64,000 bases of DNA from Alistipes sp. An66 (lineage in GTDB: Bacteria; Bacteroidota; Bacteroidia; Bacteroidales; Rikenellaceae), in assembly GCF_002161445.1 (NCBI RefSeq), contig NZ_NFHT01000003.1, positions 172,195-236,194 on the forward strand, in the 5' to 3' direction. Positions 30,405 through 38,401 of the stretch are shown here, in pieces. Under the pieces are notes generated by a model. It searched no databases, was not told the DNA's origin, and saw only the letters and a program-made list of their open reading frames with translations. Position 1 is the stretch's first letter; each line of letters starts with the position of its first letter. A program made the position numbers and the translations under genes.

Positions 30405-30872
30405 ATGAAAAAACTGCTCTCCATGCTTTGTGCGCTCTCGCTCTTCGCAACCGGATGCGCCCAGAACAACAACAAAACGGAAAAACAAAACGAACAAAAA
30501 TCAAAAAAGATGAACACGATCGCATTGACCAAGGCCGACTTTCTGAAAAAGGTCGCCGATTACGAAACGAATCCTACGGAGTGGAAATACCTGGGCGACA
30601 AGCCCGCCCTGATCGACTTCTACGCCTCATGGTGCGGGCCCTGCAAGGCACTGGCCCCGGTTCTGGAAGAGCTGGCCGCCGAATACGGCGATCAGATCCA
30701 CATCTACAAGATCAATACCGAAGAGGAGCAGGAACTGGCCGCGGCATTCGGCATCCGCTCGATCCCGACGCTGCTCTTCATCCCGATGGAGGGCAAACCG
30801 CAGATGGCACAGGGCGCCCTGCCCAAAGCCATGCTCAAAAAGGCCATCGACGAAGTAATGCTCGGCAAGTAA
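30405..30872 (+). CDS. Thioredoxin-fold lipoprotein
   Basis: A 155-residue thioredoxin with the active site WCGPCK in the context LIDFYASWCGPCKALAPVLE, the cis-Pro segment (SIPTLLFIP), and a lipoprotein-type N-terminus (MLCALSLFATGC). A membrane-attached periplasmic thiol-disulfide reductase is therefore likely, unlike cytoplasmic TrxA. The start ATG 30405 begins the signal sequence; upstream codons of the longer frame lie in the promoter. Its stop overlaps the ferredoxin ATG (TAATG), so these genes are coupled. Confidence 0.88.
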   Translation: MKKLLSMLCALSLFATGCAQNNNKTEKQNEQKSKKMNTIALTKADFLKKVADYETNPTEWKYLGDKPALIDFYASWCGPCKALAPVLEELAAEYGDQIHIYKINTEEEQELAAAFGIRSIPTLLFIPMEGKPQMAQGALPKAMLKKAIDEVMLGK

Positions 30873-31066
30873 TGGCACTCACGATCGACCCGGGCCGCTG
30901 CCCGCAGAGTCACCGCTGCCCGCTGATTGCGATCTGTCCCGTGGAGGCCATTTCGCAGGAGGGATTCTCGCTGCCGAAGATCGATCCCGAACTCTGCATC
31001 GAATGCGGCCAATGTATGGAACACTGCGGCAGACAGGCCGTATACAAAGCCGAACAGCATGGATAA
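30872..31066 (+). CDS. Small ferredoxin-like 4Fe-4S protein
   Basis: A 64-residue protein with a full C-terminal motif CIECGQCMEHC (CX2CX2CX3C) and an irregular N-terminal one (C-X5-C-X5-CP in GRCPQSHRCPLIAICP). It could hold one normal [4Fe-4S] cluster and perhaps a second with unusual spacing. ATG 30872 overlaps the thioredoxin stop; its own end overlaps the MarR start at 31059. Translational coupling of thioredoxin, ferredoxin and MarR suggests one redox-sensing unit (inference). Confidence 0.82.
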   Translation: MALTIDPGRCPQSHRCPLIAICPVEAISQEGFSLPKIDPELCIECGQCMEHCGRQAVYKAEQHG

Positions 31067-31415
31067 ACTATGCAGAATCCGCGACCTGCAACGGGCTGTG
31101 ATGCGTTTCGAGGCCGATTTCGAGGCACATTACGGCATCACGCTGAATGAAGGAATGACCCTGTGCAGCCTCTCGAAGAGGGAACGGATGTGTCCGGGCG
31201 AGTTGGGCGAGACGCTCGGGCTGACACCCTCGAACATGTCGAAGGTGCTCCGCACCGTCGAATCGAAGGGACTGGTCGAGCGTGAAATGTGTTGCAAGGA
31301 CCGCAGGCAGATCTACTACTCCATAACGCCGCAGGGCCACCGCCTGCTCGGATCGCTGGATTGCCGTGCGATCGAATTGCCGACCCCGCTGCGCGAATGG
31401 GTCGAGGCAGAGTAA
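31059..31415 (+). CDS. MarR family transcriptional regulator
   Basis: A 118-residue winged-helix protein. The recognition region is CPGELGETLGLTPSNMSKVL, followed by the wing (GLVEREMCCKDRRQIYYSIT). It has several Cys residues: one near the N-terminus (KLCRIRD), CSLSKRERMC, and a CC pair in the wing. Thiol- or cluster-based redox sensing is possible given the thioredoxin and ferredoxin genes it is coupled with. ATG 31059 lies inside the ferredoxin gene end. Ends before the perfect terminator at 31468. Confidence 0.85.
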   Translation: MDKLCRIRDLQRAVMRFEADFEAHYGITLNEGMTLCSLSKRERMCPGELGETLGLTPSNMSKVLRTVESKGLVEREMCCKDRRQIYYSITPQGHRLLGSLDCRAIELPTPLREWVEAE

Positions 31416-31467
31416 CGGCACACGGCGGAAGAGGGACGGAAGAGGTATCCGGACCGTCGCAGCGATA

Positions 31468-31507
31468 AAAAATGAAGCGTATCCAGGCAAGGATACGCTT
31501 CATTTTT
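31468..31507. terminator. Strong terminator after the MarR gene
   Basis: Perfect 17-bp stem (31468-31484 and 31491-31507) with A-tract before and T-tract after; it can also terminate the converging GntR gene that ends at 31592. Confidence 0.92.
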
Positions 31508-31591
31508 ACGGTCTGTTCCATCTCCGGACCCCGGTTTCAAAGGTCCTTTCCGTGCGCACGGATCCGGATTTCTTCCGGGTTCCGGCCCCGG

Positions 31592-32296
31592 CTATTCGAG
31601 AAAATGGTTTTCGTCGTTGTTCGTCACCGCAAACTCACGCAGCGATTTCAGATGCCGCCGCAGCATCTCGGCAGCACCCTCCTCGTCCTGCTCGCGCACG
31701 CAGCGCAGCAACTCCCGGTGCTCGAAGCAAACCTCCTCCGAAGGAACCGAGCAGACGCGGTAACGCTGGTAGTAACGCAGCACGTCGGGCGTGATGACCA
31801 GCAGCAGCGATGCGATCACCGGGTTGTGCGCCCCGCGGGCCAGCGCCTGGTGGTAGGCGAAGTCCTTCGAAACCCGCTCGTCGGTATAGAACTTCTCCTC
31901 GCACTCCTTCAAGGCCTCCTCGATGGCCGCCAGATCCTCGAGCGTCCGGTTCCGGGCACAGAGCTTCACGGCCTCGATTTCGAGCAGCACCCGCACGTAG
32001 ACCAGCGACGCAAAGTCATACTGTTCGATCTGCAACGCATCGGTGATCATGCGTTCGAGCACCTGCATCTTCTCCTGTGCGACGACCGTACCGCTCTGCG
32101 GGAAGGTCTGCACGATGCCGTAGAATTCGAGCTTCTGGAACGCCGCACGCACATGCGCACGCCCCACGCCGAGCTTCTCGGCCAGACGCCGTTCGGCCGG
32201 AAGGCGTTCCCCGGGTTGAAGAAGTCCCGAATAGAGCTGATCCTTGATATATTTGAGAACGGTCTCTACCTGTTTGATGTTGGGCGAGTGATTCAT
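31592..32296 (-). CDS. FadR/GntR family transcriptional regulator (FCD type)
   Basis: A 234-residue regulator. The N-terminal winged helix has the GntR signature GLLQPGERLPAERRLAEKLG and GRAHVRAAFQKLEFYGIVQT; the C-terminal all-helical FCD domain contains the metal/effector-site His residues (for example DFAYHQALARGAHN and FEHRELLRCV). ATG 32296 is chosen over 32347 because the family start MNHSPNIKQVETVLKYIKDQ begins there. It faces the Ior operon across a 333-bp gap with two TCGAATTC palindromes, so it probably controls that operon in response to an organic acid (inference). Confidence 0.9.
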   Translation of the reverse strand: MNHSPNIKQVETVLKYIKDQLYSGLLQPGERLPAERRLAEKLGVGRAHVRAAFQKLEFYGIVQTFPQSGTVVAQEKMQVLERMITDALQIEQYDFASLVYVRVLLEIEAVKLCARNRTLEDLAAIEEALKECEEKFYTDERVSKDFAYHQALARGAHNPVIASLLLVITPDVLRYYQRYRVCSVPSEEVCFEHRELLRCVREQDEEGAAEMLRRHLKSLREFAVTNNDENHFLE

Positions 32297-32433
32297 GAAA
32301 AAAGAGTCAATTTTCGGATTGCCCTGCAAAGGTCGTAAAAAAACCAATCAAACCAAAATTATCAACTGCCCTTTTCGACGGCCGGACCCGCCCCCTCCGG
32401 GCGCCCCTCATCCATACATATTTACATTTTTAA

Positions 32434-32473
32434 TCGAATTCGACCTTTATGAGAAAATTTTTTTTCGAATTCA
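32434..32473. promoter_or_regulatory. Paired palindromes, candidate operator for the GntR regulator
   Basis: TCGAATTCGA at 32434-32443 and TCGAATTCA at 32465-32473, centres 31 bp apart (about three helical turns), upstream of the Ior promoter and of the regulator's own gene. The rest of the gap 32297-32629 is AT-rich and has no gene. Confidence 0.4.
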
Positions 32474-32504
32474 TACAGTATATCTAATAATTCGTCGGGA
32501 AATG

Positions 32505-32534
32505 TTGCTGTTTTATCAAAAATCGTTATATTTG
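32505..32534 (+). promoter_or_regulatory. Promoter of the Ior operon
   Basis: TTGC at 32505-32508, 18 bp spacer, TATATTTG at 32527-32534; about 90-nt leader before the iorA ATG. Confidence 0.6.
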
Positions 32535-32629
32535 CGTAAAATGCGGATATGGGATACGGCCCGGCTCCATCGAACACGCACGGCACCTGCCTTTCCCCAT
32601 GTCTGAAAATCCGAAACAACCTGCAAGCT

Positions 32630-34228
32630 ATGGCACAACGAGAACTTTTACTCGGAGACGAAGCCCTCGCACTGGGGGCCCTCCATGCGGGACTGTCGGG
32701 CGTCTTCGCCTACCCGGGAACGCCGTCCACCGAAATCACCGAATACATTCAGAACCACCCGCTGGCCGCCGAACGCGGCGTTCACCGTGCATGGTCGGCA
32801 AACGAAAAAACAGCCATGGAGGAGGCGCTCGGCATGTCGTTCGTCGGCAAACGCGCCATGGTCTGCATGAAGCACGTCGGACTGAACGTCGCCGCCGACG
32901 CCTTCGTCAACTCCGCCATGACCGGCGCCCACGGCGGCCTGGTTGTCGTCGTGGCCGACGATCCGTCGATGCACTCGTCGCAGAACGAGCAGGACTCGCG
33001 CTTCTACGGACAGTTCGCCCTGATCCCGGTCTTCGAACCCGCGACCCAGCAGGAGGCATACGACATGGTGCGCGCGGCATTCGACCACTCGGAGCGGTTC
33101 CGGATTCCCGTACTGATGCGTCTGACGACCCGCATGGCCCACTCGCGGGCCGCCGTCGAGGTCGGGGAGCCGCAGCCGGAGAATCCGTTGAGCTACCCCG
33201 AAAGCCCGCGTCAGTGGGTCCTCATGCCGGGCAACTCGCGCGTGCGCTACACGGCGCTGATCGACGACTACGCCCGGATGGAGGAGGCGGCCGTCGAGAG
33301 CGCGTTCAACCGCTATACGGAGGGTCCCGACAAGCGGCTCGGCATCCTTGCCTGCGGAATCGCCTACAACTATCTGATGGAGAACTATCCGGAGGGCTGT
33401 CCCTGTCCGGTGCTGAAAGTCTCGCAATACCCGCTGCCGCGACGGCTTGTCCGCCACCTGGCCGCGGAGTGTCAGGAGCTGCTGGTCATCGAGGAGGGGC
33501 AGCCGCTCGTCGAGCAGGCGCTGCGGGGCGTGCTGCCCGCGGCACAGAAGATCCGGGGACGCCTGACCGGCGAACTGCCCCGCACCGGGGAGCTGACCCC
33601 CGACAGCGTGCGGGCCGCGCTGGGACTCGCCCCGCACCGGGCGCATGCCGCCAGCCAGACCGTCGTACCGCGTCCGCCCGCCCTCTGCCAGGGGTGCGGA
33701 CACCGCGACATGTACACGGCTCTGACCGAAGTGGTGCGTGAATTCCCCGCCGGCAAGGTGTTCAGCGACATCGGCTGCTATACGCTGGGATGGCTGGCGC
33801 CGTTCCACGCCATCGACACCTGCGTCGACATGGGGGCCTCGATCACGATGGCCATCGGCGCGGCACACGCCGGACAGCACCCCTCGGTGGCCGTGATCGG
33901 CGACTCGACCTTCACGCACTCCGGCATGACGGGGCTGCTGGACGCCGTCAACGAAGGGGCCGACATCACGGTGGTGATCTCCGACAACCTCACCACGGGC
34001 ATGACCGGCGGGCAGGATTCGGCCGGGACGGGGCGTCTGGAACAGATCTGCGCCGGAATCGGCGTCGATCCGGCCCACATCCGCGTGGTGGTGCCGCTGC
34101 CGAAGAACCGCGAGGAGATGAAGCAGATCCTGCGCGAGGAGATCGCCTACCACGGTGTCTCGGTCATCATCCCGCGCCGCGAGTGCATCCAGACGGCCAA
34201 ACGCCACGCTGCCGCCAAAAACAGATAA
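32630..34228 (+). CDS. iorA: Indolepyruvate:ferredoxin oxidoreductase alpha subunit
   Basis: A 532-residue thiamine-diphosphate enzyme subunit that oxidatively decarboxylates aryl-pyruvates to aryl-acyl-CoA. The N-terminal pyrimidine domain has GVFAYPGTPSTEITEYIQ; the C-terminal TPP domain has PALCQGCGHRDMY and the GDSTFTHSGM...D-N motif (VIGDSTF then ISDNLTTGMTGGQD). It stops right after RRECIQTAKRHAAAKNR, where longer IorA proteins continue into a two-cluster ferredoxin domain; that domain is absent here. ATG 32630 rather than the upstream ATG at 32549. First gene of a four-gene operon. Confidence 0.93.
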   Translation: MAQRELLLGDEALALGALHAGLSGVFAYPGTPSTEITEYIQNHPLAAERGVHRAWSANEKTAMEEALGMSFVGKRAMVCMKHVGLNVAADAFVNSAMTGAHGGLVVVVADDPSMHSSQNEQDSRFYGQFALIPVFEPATQQEAYDMVRAAFDHSERFRIPVLMRLTTRMAHSRAAVEVGEPQPENPLSYPESPRQWVLMPGNSRVRYTALIDDYARMEEAAVESAFNRYTEGPDKRLGILACGIAYNYLMENYPEGCPCPVLKVSQYPLPRRLVRHLAAECQELLVIEEGQPLVEQALRGVLPAAQKIRGRLTGELPRTGELTPDSVRAALGLAPHRAHAASQTVVPRPPALCQGCGHRDMYTALTEVVREFPAGKVFSDIGCYTLGWLAPFHAIDTCVDMGASITMAIGAAHAGQHPSVAVIGDSTFTHSGMTGLLDAVNEGADITVVISDNLTTGMTGGQDSAGTGRLEQICAGIGVDPAHIRVVVPLPKNREEMKQILREEIAYHGVSVIIPRRECIQTAKRHAAAKNR

Positions 34229-34241
34229 ATCCGCAAACGCC

Positions 34242-34829
34242 ATGAAAAAAGACATCATACTCTCGGGCGTGGGAGGACAGGGAATCCTCTCGATCGCCAC
34301 CGTAATAGGCCGTGCGGCCCTTGCCGAAGGGTTGCAGATCAAGCAGGCCGAAGTCCACGGCATGAGCCAGCGCGGCGGCGACGTGCAGTCGCACCTGCGG
34401 ATCTCCTCGTCGGAGATCCGTTCGGACCTCATTCCGCGGGGCGCCGCCGACCTGATCATCTCGCTCGAACCGATGGAGTCGCTGCGCTACCTGCCGTGGC
34501 TCGCGGCCGAAGGGTGGGTCGTGACCAACACCGTGCCGGTGATCAACATTCCGAACTACCCGGACGAGGCGGCGCTGCAAGCCGAATTGAAGGCGCTGCC
34601 GCAGGTCGTCACGCTCGATGCCGACGCCCTGGCCCGCGAGGCGGGATCGCCGCGTTCGGCCAACATGGCGCTGCTGGGGGCTGCCGCACCGCTGCTGGGC
34701 ATCGACGCCGGGCAGCTCGAAGCCGGCATCCGCGACATCTTCGCCCGCAAGGGCGAGGCGGTCGTCGAGGCGAATCTCGCCGCCTTCCGCGCGGGATACG
34801 AAACCGCACGAAAACAGACCGCACGATGA
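34242..34829 (+). CDS. iorB: Indolepyruvate oxidoreductase beta subunit
   Basis: A 195-residue gamma-type subunit of the 2-oxoacid:ferredoxin oxidoreductase family, starting KKDIILSGVGGQGILSIATV and containing EVHGMSQRGGDVQSHLRI, both family signatures. It pairs with IorA to form the active enzyme. It begins 13 bp after iorA, and its TGA overlaps the ATG of the aminotransferase gene (34826-34829), showing coupled translation. Confidence 0.93.
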   Translation: MKKDIILSGVGGQGILSIATVIGRAALAEGLQIKQAEVHGMSQRGGDVQSHLRISSSEIRSDLIPRGAADLIISLEPMESLRYLPWLAAEGWVVTNTVPVINIPNYPDEAALQAELKALPQVVTLDADALAREAGSPRSANMALLGAAAPLLGIDAGQLEAGIRDIFARKGEAVVEANLAAFRAGYETARKQTAR

Positions 34830-36142
34830 AAGCGCCCTACGACCGTTCCTATCTGCACGCCGCATTGGAACAGATGGACATCGCGGACATCGCCCGGGCG
34901 ACGATCCGCCAGTCGGGCGACATCGCCCGCATCATGGAGCGCGCGACGGGCGAGGAGTTTCTCCATTTGGAGATGGGCGTTCCGGGGCTTCCGCCCGCGC
35001 AGGTGGGCGTCGAGGCCGAATGCCGGGCGCTGGCCAACGGCGTCGCCTCGCAGTATCCCAACATGTACGGACTGCCGGAGCTGAAAGAGCAGGCCGCCCG
35101 CTTCATCCGGGCCTACCTCGACGTGGAGATCGACCCCCGGGGCTGCATTCCCACGGTGGGGTCGATGCAGGGGAGTTTCACGACCTTCCTGCTCTGTTCG
35201 CAGCTCGATCCCCGGAAGCGGAAGATCCTCTTCATCGACCCCGGCTTTCCCGTGCAGCGGAGCCAGGTGCGCATCCTCGGCATTCCGGGCGATTCGTTCG
35301 ACATCTACGACTACCGGGGCGAAAAGCTGGGCCCGAAGCTCGAAAGCTACCTCGCGCAGGGCGATGTGGCGGCGATCGTCTACTCGAACCCGAACAACCC
35401 GTCGTGGGTCTGCCTCACCGAAGAGGAGCTGCGCACGATCGGCGAACTGGCCACACGCTACGACGCCATCGTCATCGAGGACCTGGCCTACCTATGCATG
35501 GACTTCCGCAAACCGCTCGGGCGCCCCTTCGAGGCTCCCTACCAGGCCACCGTGGCCCGCTATACGAAGAACTGGATCCTGCTGATCTCCGGGTCGAAGA
35601 TTTTCAGCTACGCCGGACAGCGGATTGCCGTGGCGGCGATCTCCGACGCACTGTTCCGGCGCGAATATGCGGCGCTGCGCGAACGCTACGGAATCGGACA
35701 TCTGGGCGACGCCTACGTGCTGACGATCCTCTATGCTGCCTCCTCGGGTACGAGCCACTCGGCGCAGCACGCCCTGGCGGCGATGTTCCGCGCGGCGGCC
35801 GACGGACGGCTCGACTTCGTGGGCGAAACCGCCGAATACGCACGCCGGGCGCGGCTGACCAAGGAGACCTTCCTCCGCCACGGATTCCGCATCGTCTACG
35901 ACAAGGACCGCGACGAGCAGATCGGCGACGGATTCTTCTACACGATCGGCTACGGAGCGATGACCAGTTCCGAACTGTTGAGCGAACTGCTGCTGTGCGG
36001 CGTCTGCGCCATCTCGCTCTCCTCGACGGGAAGCCGACAGCACGGCATCCGGGTCTGCGTCTCGCAGATGAACCGTCCGGAGCAGTTCGAGCTGCTCGAC
36101 CGGCGCCTCGAAGCCTTTGCCGAAAACCACCCCCTAAAATAG
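34826..36142 (+). CDS. Class I/II pyridoxal-phosphate aminotransferase
   Basis: A 438-residue fold-type I aminotransferase. PLP-binding features include IVYSNPNNPSWVCLTEEEL, the Asp/Tyr in VIEDLAYLCMDFRK, and the Schiff-base Lys in LISGSKIFSYAGQRIAV. Coupled to iorB by a 4-bp overlap, it most likely transaminates aromatic (or other bulky) amino acids to the 2-oxo acids used by IorAB. The exact substrate cannot be read from the sequence. Confidence 0.9.
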   Translation: MKAPYDRSYLHAALEQMDIADIARATIRQSGDIARIMERATGEEFLHLEMGVPGLPPAQVGVEAECRALANGVASQYPNMYGLPELKEQAARFIRAYLDVEIDPRGCIPTVGSMQGSFTTFLLCSQLDPRKRKILFIDPGFPVQRSQVRILGIPGDSFDIYDYRGEKLGPKLESYLAQGDVAAIVYSNPNNPSWVCLTEEELRTIGELATRYDAIVIEDLAYLCMDFRKPLGRPFEAPYQATVARYTKNWILLISGSKIFSYAGQRIAVAAISDALFRREYAALRERYGIGHLGDAYVLTILYAASSGTSHSAQHALAAMFRAAADGRLDFVGETAEYARRARLTKETFLRHGFRIVYDKDRDEQIGDGFFYTIGYGAMTSSELLSELLLCGVCAISLSSTGSRQHGIRVCVSQMNRPEQFELLDRRLEAFAENHPLK

Positions 36143-36146
36143 AGTC

Positions 36147-37442
36147 ATGCGATACACCACGGCCGCGGAGGCGGTAAAACTCATCCGTTCGAACGACAGC
36201 ATCTACATCCAGGGCAGCACGTCGATTCCCGAAGTGCTCGTTGCGGCGCTGGCCGACCGCGGCGGAGAGCTGCGGGGCGTGAAGGTCTATTCGGCCTTTG
36301 CCGTGGGGGCGCACGAGGCCCCCTACTGCCGTCCCGAATTCCGGGAGTCGTTCCTTGTGAACAGTCTTTTCGTAGCCAACAACATCCGCCGCTGGCTCGC
36401 CGACGGCTACGGGCAGTCGATCCCGGCCTTTCTGGGCGAGATCCCGGGGCTGTTCCGCGACGGTACCCTTCCGCTCGACGTGGCGCTGGTCAACGTCTCG
36501 CCTCCGGATGCCGAGGGCTACTGTTCGTTCGGCGTCTCGGCCGACCTCGCGGTCTCGGCCGTGGAGTGCGCCCGGACCGTCATTGCGCAGGTCAACCGTG
36601 CCATGCCCTTCTCCTATGGGGATGCCGTCATCCACTCGTCGCGCTTCGCAGCGGCCGTGGAGGTCGACTCTCCGCTGGTGGAGGTCCCGACGGCCGTGCC
36701 GACCGAGACCGAACTCCGCATCGGGCAGGCCATCGCCGAGCTGATCCCCGACGGTGCGACGTTGCAAATCGGCGTCGGCGGCATCCCGAACGCCGTGCTG
36801 GGGGCGCTGAAAGACCACAAACACCTCGGTCTCCATACCGAAGCGATGACCGACGGCGTACTGCCGCTGTTGGAGAGCGGCGTGATCGACAACTCGCAGA
36901 AGGTCGTCATGCCCGGCGTCTCGGTGGCCTCGCTGGCCCTCGGTTCGCGCCGGCTGTACGACTACATGGACTACCGCAAGGATCTGGTGATGAAGGACGT
37001 GGCGTGGACCAACGACCCGTTCCGCATCCGCCGGAACCCGAAGGTCATGGCCATCAACTCGGCCGTGGAGGTCGACCTCACGGGGCAGGTGTGCGCCGAT
37101 TCGGTCGGCGAGCGCATCATTTCGGGTGTCGGAGGCCAGCACGACTTCATGTACGGAGGGTCGCTCTCCGAGGGGGGCAAGACCTTCATCGCCATACCGT
37201 CGATGACCCCGAAGGGCGAGTCGAAGATCAAGGCGCTGCTGACGCCCGGAGCCGGTGTCGTCACGACGCGCCACATGATCCAGCACGTCGTCACGGAGTA
37301 CGGCGTGGCGCACCTCCGGGGCAGAAACCTCGCCGAACGGGCCCGGGCGCTGATCTCGATCGCCCACCCGTCGGTCCGCGAAGAGCTGGAACGCGCCGCC
37401 GCCGAACGCTACGGCTATTCGTTCCTGCGCATGAAGGGGTGA
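36147..37442 (+). CDS. Acetyl-CoA hydrolase/transferase family CoA-transferase
   Basis: A 431-residue family I CoA-transferase of the 4-hydroxybutyrate/acetate CoA-transferase type. The catalytic Glu is in GLHTEAMTDGVLPLLESG, and the glycine loop LQIGVGGIPNAVLGAL precedes it. It starts 4 bp after the aminotransferase stop. In this operon it could move CoA from the aryl-acyl-CoA made by IorAB onto acetate, releasing an aryl acid and saving the thioester as acetyl-CoA (inference). Confidence 0.9.
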   Translation: MRYTTAAEAVKLIRSNDSIYIQGSTSIPEVLVAALADRGGELRGVKVYSAFAVGAHEAPYCRPEFRESFLVNSLFVANNIRRWLADGYGQSIPAFLGEIPGLFRDGTLPLDVALVNVSPPDAEGYCSFGVSADLAVSAVECARTVIAQVNRAMPFSYGDAVIHSSRFAAAVEVDSPLVEVPTAVPTETELRIGQAIAELIPDGATLQIGVGGIPNAVLGALKDHKHLGLHTEAMTDGVLPLLESGVIDNSQKVVMPGVSVASLALGSRRLYDYMDYRKDLVMKDVAWTNDPFRIRRNPKVMAINSAVEVDLTGQVCADSVGERIISGVGGQHDFMYGGSLSEGGKTFIAIPSMTPKGESKIKALLTPGAGVVTTRHMIQHVVTEYGVAHLRGRNLAERARALISIAHPSVREELERAAAERYGYSFLRMKG

Positions 37443-37443
37443 T

Positions 37444-37556
37444 CCGAGGGGGGGGGCCGCGAGGAGGGGCCGCAAGGAGGAGTCGCAGAGAGGGGCCGCA
37501 GGGAGGAGTCGCAAGGAGGAGTCGCAAGGAGGAGTCGCAGGGAGGGGCCACAGGGA
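37444..37556. repeat. 12-bp G-rich tandem repeats
   Basis: About nine head-to-tail units of AGGAGGAGTCGC / AGGAGGGGCCGC type immediately after the CoA-transferase stop codon. Strongly G-rich on the + strand. Confidence 0.85.
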
Positions 37557-37601
37557 GCTTTTCGGCATCCGCAACCGCCCCAACCCGCCGCTCACATCAC
37601 G

Positions 37602-37637
37602 AAAAGCCCGGTTTTCTGCTGTGGAAACCGGGCTTTT
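37602..37637 (+). terminator. Terminator of the Ior operon
   Basis: 13-bp stem (AAAAGCCCGGTTT with complement at 37625-37637), 10-nt loop, ending in a T-tract. Confidence 0.85.
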
Positions 37638-37641
37638 TGCC

Positions 37642-37649
37642 TATCTTTG
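37642..37649 (+). promoter_or_regulatory. -7 box of the HAD gene promoter
   Basis: TATCTTTG directly after the terminator and 23 bp before the ATG at 37673. Confidence 0.55.
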
Positions 37650-37672
37650 CCGACAGAAACCCGAACCCCCGC

Positions 37673-38368
37673 ATGGCCATGCTCCGCAAATACCTCTTCT
37701 TCGACCTCGACGGCACGCTGACCGACCCCATGGAGGGAATCACCCGCTCGGTGGAGTACGCCCTGCGCCACTTCGGCATCGAAGTGGCGGACCGCCGCGA
37801 ACTCTGCCCCTTCATCGGGCCGCCGCTGGCCGACTCGTTCCGCGAACGCTACGGCATGGACGACGCCGATACGGCCGCGGCCATCGCCAAGATGCGCGAA
37901 TACTTCGTCCCGAAGGGGATCTTCGAGAACGAACTCTACCCCGGGATTCCGGAGCTGCTGGCCGACACGGCGGCCGCGGGGTGCGCGAACGTCATGGCGA
38001 CGTCGAAACCCGAGCCCTTCGCCCGGCGGATCGCCGAACATTTCGACATCGCCCGCCACTTCCGCCTCATCGCCGGAAGTGCGCTCGACGGCGCACGCAC
38101 CACCAAGACCGAAGTGATCCGCCATGCCCTCGCACAACTGGGAATCGCCCCGGAGGAGGCGGTGATGATCGGCGACCGCCGCTACGATATCGAAGGTGCC
38201 GCCGCCACGGGACTCGACTCGGTGGCCGTGGGCTGGGGATACGCCGCACCCGGCGAACTGGAAGCCGCACGGCCCGGCCATTTCGCCGCGGATGTCGACG
38301 CGCTGCGGAAGCTGTTGCTCGGAACCGACACTTTTCGGCCGAAAAAGGCTGTAATCCGGAAAATTTGA
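37673..38368 (+). CDS. HAD family hydrolase (phosphoglycolate phosphatase-like)
   Basis: A 231-residue HAD phosphatase with motif I DLDGTLTDPMEGI (nucleophile DxD), motif II MATSKPEPFA, motif III Lys in RTTKTEVIRH, and motif IV VMIGDRRYDIEGA. The helical cap between motifs I and II is C1 type, as in Gph/PgmB-like enzymes. ATG 37673 (MAM) or 37679 are both possible. The substrate is unknown. Its end lies 33 bp before the transporter gene; that gene's promoter box overlaps the stop region. Confidence 0.9.
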   Translation: MAMLRKYLFFDLDGTLTDPMEGITRSVEYALRHFGIEVADRRELCPFIGPPLADSFRERYGMDDADTAAAIAKMREYFVPKGIFENELYPGIPELLADTAAAGCANVMATSKPEPFARRIAEHFDIARHFRLIAGSALDGARTTKTEVIRHALAQLGIAPEEAVMIGDRRYDIEGAAATGLDSVAVGWGYAAPGELEAARPGHFAADVDALRKLLLGTDTFRPKKAVIRKI

Positions 38369-38370
38369 CC

Positions 38371-38378
38371 TACTTTTG
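38371..38378 (+). promoter_or_regulatory. -7 box of the transporter gene
   Basis: TACTTTTG, matching TAnnTTTG, 23 bp before the ATG at 38402. Confidence 0.5.
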
Positions 38379-38401
38379 CAGCGTTTTCAACCGCCCCAAC
38401 G

